Notes under the pieces: generated by a model
The model's input: the letters and a program-made list of their open reading frames with translations, nothing else
Told to the model about the DNA's origin: nothing
Databases searched by the model: none
Source: Hyphomicrobiales bacterium
GTDB lineage: Bacteria > Pseudomonadota > Alphaproteobacteria > Rhizobiales > Rhizobiaceae
DNA length: 64,000 bases
Assembly: GCA_900489925.1 (NCBI GenBank)
Contig: UEHQ01000009.1
Location: 62,001-126,000, forward strand
Direction of reading: 5' to 3'
Shown: in pieces, positions 62,169 through 64,000 of the stretch
Position numbering within the stretch: the first letter of the stretch is position 1
Layout of the letters: every line of letters begins with the position of its first letter
Translations under genes and position numbers: made by a program

Positions 62169-63923
62169 ATGTTCGGTCTGTTATCTGATTCGAAGAATAT
62201 CCTCGACGCGATTTCGAAGTCGCAGGCAATCATCGAGTTTGATCTCAAGGGCAACGTCCTGAAAGCAAACGAGAATTTTTGCAATGCGCTTGGATATAGC
62301 CTCTCGGAAATCGCCGGCAAGCATCACAGCATGTTCTGTGAGCCGACCTATACCGCGACATCGGAATACCGCGACTTCTGGGCTCGGCTCGGCAGAGGCG
62401 AACACGACTCCGGCGCCTACAAGCGGCTTGCAAAGGGCGGTCGCGAGATCTGGATCCAGGCCACCTACAATCCTGTGTTCAAGAACGGCAAACCCTACAA
62501 GGTCATAAAATTTGCCGCCGACATCACCGATGTGAAGAAGAAAGCGGTCGAGGACGCCGGCAAGCTTGACGCGATCTCCCGCTCGCAGGCCGTTATCGAG
62601 TTTACCCCCACGGGCGAGATCCTGACGGCAAACGAGAACTTCTGCGGCGCGCTCGGCTACTCGCTTTTTGAGATTGCGGGCAAGCACCACAGCATGTTCT
62701 GCGAACCCGCCTACACGCGAACGGAGGAATACGCCAATTTCTGGCGCCGGCTCGCGCAAGGCGAGTTCATCGCCAATGAATTCGTTCGATACGGCAAGGG
62801 TGGCAAGGAGATCTGGATCCAGGCAGCCTATAACCCGATTAGTGACGCCAACGGCAAAGTCTACAAGGTCGTGAAGTTCGCGACTGACGTTACCCAGCGA
62901 ATGAGCGCCATCACCCAACTCGCCGAAGCGCTTCGCGGACTGTCCGAAGGCGATCTTACCAAGACTGTTGATGCCGCTTTCGTACCGTCGATGGAACAGC
63001 TGCGGCACGATTTCAACGCGACCGTCACCAAGCTCTCCGAAACGCTGAATACCGTGGGCGAAAATGCACGCGCGATTGCTGCCGGATCCCGGGAGATCGG
63101 TTCTTCGGCAGACTCCTTCTCCAAGCGGACCGAGCAGCAAGCCGCGTCGGTCGAAGAGACGGCGGCCGCGCTCGAAGAGATCACCACAACGGTCAACGAC
63201 TCCAGCCATCGTGCCGACGAAGCTGGTAAACTGGTCGCCAAGACAAAGCACGGCGCGGAACAATCCGGGCTGGTCGTCCGCAATGCGGTCTCGGCCATGG
63301 ACCAGATCGAGCAATCCTCACGAGAGATCACCAACATCATCGGCGTCATCGACGATATCGCCTTCCAGACGAATCTCCTCGCGCTCAACGCCGGTGTAGA
63401 GGCGGCCCGTGCTGGCGAGGCCGGCAAGGGCTTTGCGGTCGTGGCACAGGAAGTGCGTGAACTCGCCCAGCGCTCCGCCAGCGCAGCGAAGGAGATCAAG
63501 TCGCTGATCACCAAATCGAGCGAACTTGTCCGCAACGGCGTCGATCTTGTCGGCCAGACCGGCAAGGCGCTGGAAACGATCGTGACCCAGGTCGGCGACA
63601 TCAACACCAACGTCGTCGCCATCGTCGAAGCCTCGAAGGAGCAGGCGACTGGTCTCAAGGAGATCAACCACGCCGTCAACTCCATGGATCAGGCCACGCA
63701 ACAGAACGCTGCGATGGTCGAGGAGAGCACAGCGGCAAGCCACAAACTCGCCGCAGAAGCGGAAGCGCTTCGTGCCCTGATTGCGCAGTTCCGCCTAGCC
63801 GAAACCTACGCATCTCGAGGTGCGCCGAGGCCAGCCCCCTCCCCGGCGCTGCACCTGGTCGCCCGCGTCGCAAAAGCCCACGGTGCGGCGGCGCCAGCGG
63901 CCGATAGCTGGCAAGAGTTCTGA
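62169..63923 (+). CDS. soluble methyl-accepting chemotaxis protein with two PAS domains
   Basis: 584 residues from the ATG at 62169 ([16 protein letters not shown]), which has GAGGGG six bases upstream; ATGs at 62163 and 62124 are less well placed. There is no transmembrane helix. Two PAS domains in tandem (~residues 13-130 and 131-253) share motifs DAIS(K/R)SQA, ANENFCxALGYSL and [11 protein letters not shown], an internal duplication. A HAMP-like stretch and the MCP signalling domain ([36 protein letters not shown]) follow. The C-terminus ends SWQEF, an xWxxF tether for CheR or CheB. A cytosolic sensor; ligand unknown. Confidence 0.9.
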   Translation: MFGLLSDSKNILDAISKSQAIIEFDLKGNVLKANENFCNALGYSLSEIAGKHHSMFCEPTYTATSEYRDFWARLGRGEHDSGAYKRLAKGGREIWIQATYNPVFKNGKPYKVIKFAADITDVKKKAVEDAGKLDAISRSQAVIEFTPTGEILTANENFCGALGYSLFEIAGKHHSMFCEPAYTRTEEYANFWRRLAQGEFIANEFVRYGKGGKEIWIQAAYNPISDANGKVYKVVKFATDVTQRMSAITQLAEALRGLSEGDLTKTVDAAFVPSMEQLRHDFNATVTKLSETLNTVGENARAIAAGSREIGSSADSFSKRTEQQAASVEETAAALEEITTTVNDSSHRADEAGKLVAKTKHGAEQSGLVVRNAVSAMDQIEQSSREITNIIGVIDDIAFQTNLLALNAGVEAARAGEAGKGFAVVAQEVRELAQRSASAAKEIKSLITKSSELVRNGVDLVGQTGKALETIVTQVGDINTNVVAIVEASKEQATGLKEINHAVNSMDQATQQNAAMVEESTAASHKLAAEAEALRALIAQFRLAETYASRGAPRPAPSPALHLVARVAKAHGAAAPAADSWQEF

Positions 63924-63943
63924 ACAGCTGACATCATGTGAAC

Positions 63944-63975
63944 AGCCGGCATCGCCAAGCGCGGTGCCGGCTTCT
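63944..63975 (+). terminator. probable terminator after the chemoreceptor gene
   Basis: AGCCGGCA (63944-63951) pairs with TGCCGGCT (63965-63972) with a 13-base loop, followed by a short T-containing stretch (tctgc). It lies 20 bases after the stop. Confidence 0.55.
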
Positions 63976-64000
63976 GCAATTCTGGCGAGCTTCGCAGATC

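Noticed and set aside
62181..63314. 377-codon minus-strand open frame opposite the chemoreceptor
   Set aside because: Shadow of the PAS/MCP gene; the composition is that of a reverse reading.

Overview
The window is a stretch of alphaproteobacterial chromosome, most likely from the family Rhizobiaceae (Rhizobium, Ensifer, Agrobacterium or Neorhizobium type). The evidence is high G+C with GC-rich third codon positions, a C4-pathway 5-aminolevulinate synthase (HemA), a CpdR response regulator, the aerobic cobaltochelatase pair CobS/CobT, a 'porin family 2' outer-membrane porin, DUF982 and DUF2125 proteins, and a TIGR02302-type protein. The genus cannot be fixed from sequence reading alone. Almost everything looks like conserved core chromosome; there is no rRNA operon, no complete prophage, no insertion sequence and no CRISPR array.

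Layout. 1-10 kb: the end of a TIGR02302/DUF4175 protein, two small hypotheticals, cpdR, hpt, then ftsE-ftsX (cell division), a YdcF-type protein, a PlsC acyltransferase, a ChaC-type cyclotransferase and a DUF2125 protein. 10-17 kb: hisC-tyrC (histidine/aromatic amino acid synthesis), a methyltransferase divergent from gloB, a cupin, a DMT exporter, a DUF3108 protein, rpmB, and a queuosine-precursor transporter whose start codon appears to lie inside a very compact preQ1-I-like riboswitch. 17-25.5 kb: a Tat-exported amidohydrolase, an AraC regulator divergent from an SDR enzyme, and a leftward unit cobS-cobT-phytase-like esterase-LssY domain protein. 25.8-33 kb: a DnaJ-domain protein, bolA, DUF2938, the tightly coupled aroK-aroB-CNNM unit, a 58-residue membrane protein, xerD and accA. 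33-38 kb: cell-wall enzymes (a YafK-type L,D-transpeptidase and a DacC-type D-Ala-D-Ala carboxypeptidase), tusA, a His-rich COG0523 GTPase and an M20 amidohydrolase.

A tRNA-Arg(CCT) gene at 38.2 kb is followed by about 2.1 kb of visibly less GC-rich, sparsely coding DNA. It holds a DUF2806 protein, a doubtful small ORF and a DUF982 protein, and is the only clearly accessory-looking part of the window. From 40.4 kb the core resumes: porin, small envelope proteins, a BON-domain protein, dxr convergent with hemA, and a three-subunit molybdenum hydroxylase (small-large-medium order).

50-58 kb encodes the tamA-tamB outer-membrane assembly pair. TamB carries seven tandem repeats of about 107 residues (321-bp period). 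58.4-61.2 kb is an arginine-catabolism unit: an AsnC/Lrp regulator divergent from arginase and ornithine aminotransferase, with a palindromic candidate operator between them. The window ends with a stand-alone cheW and a soluble chemoreceptor that has duplicated PAS domains and a C-terminal xWxxF peptide.

No wholly new multigene system is convincing here. The observations most worth a second look are the compact riboswitch at 16515-16544, the TamB repeat array, the palindromes upstream of ftsE and of arginase, and the tRNA-adjacent island.
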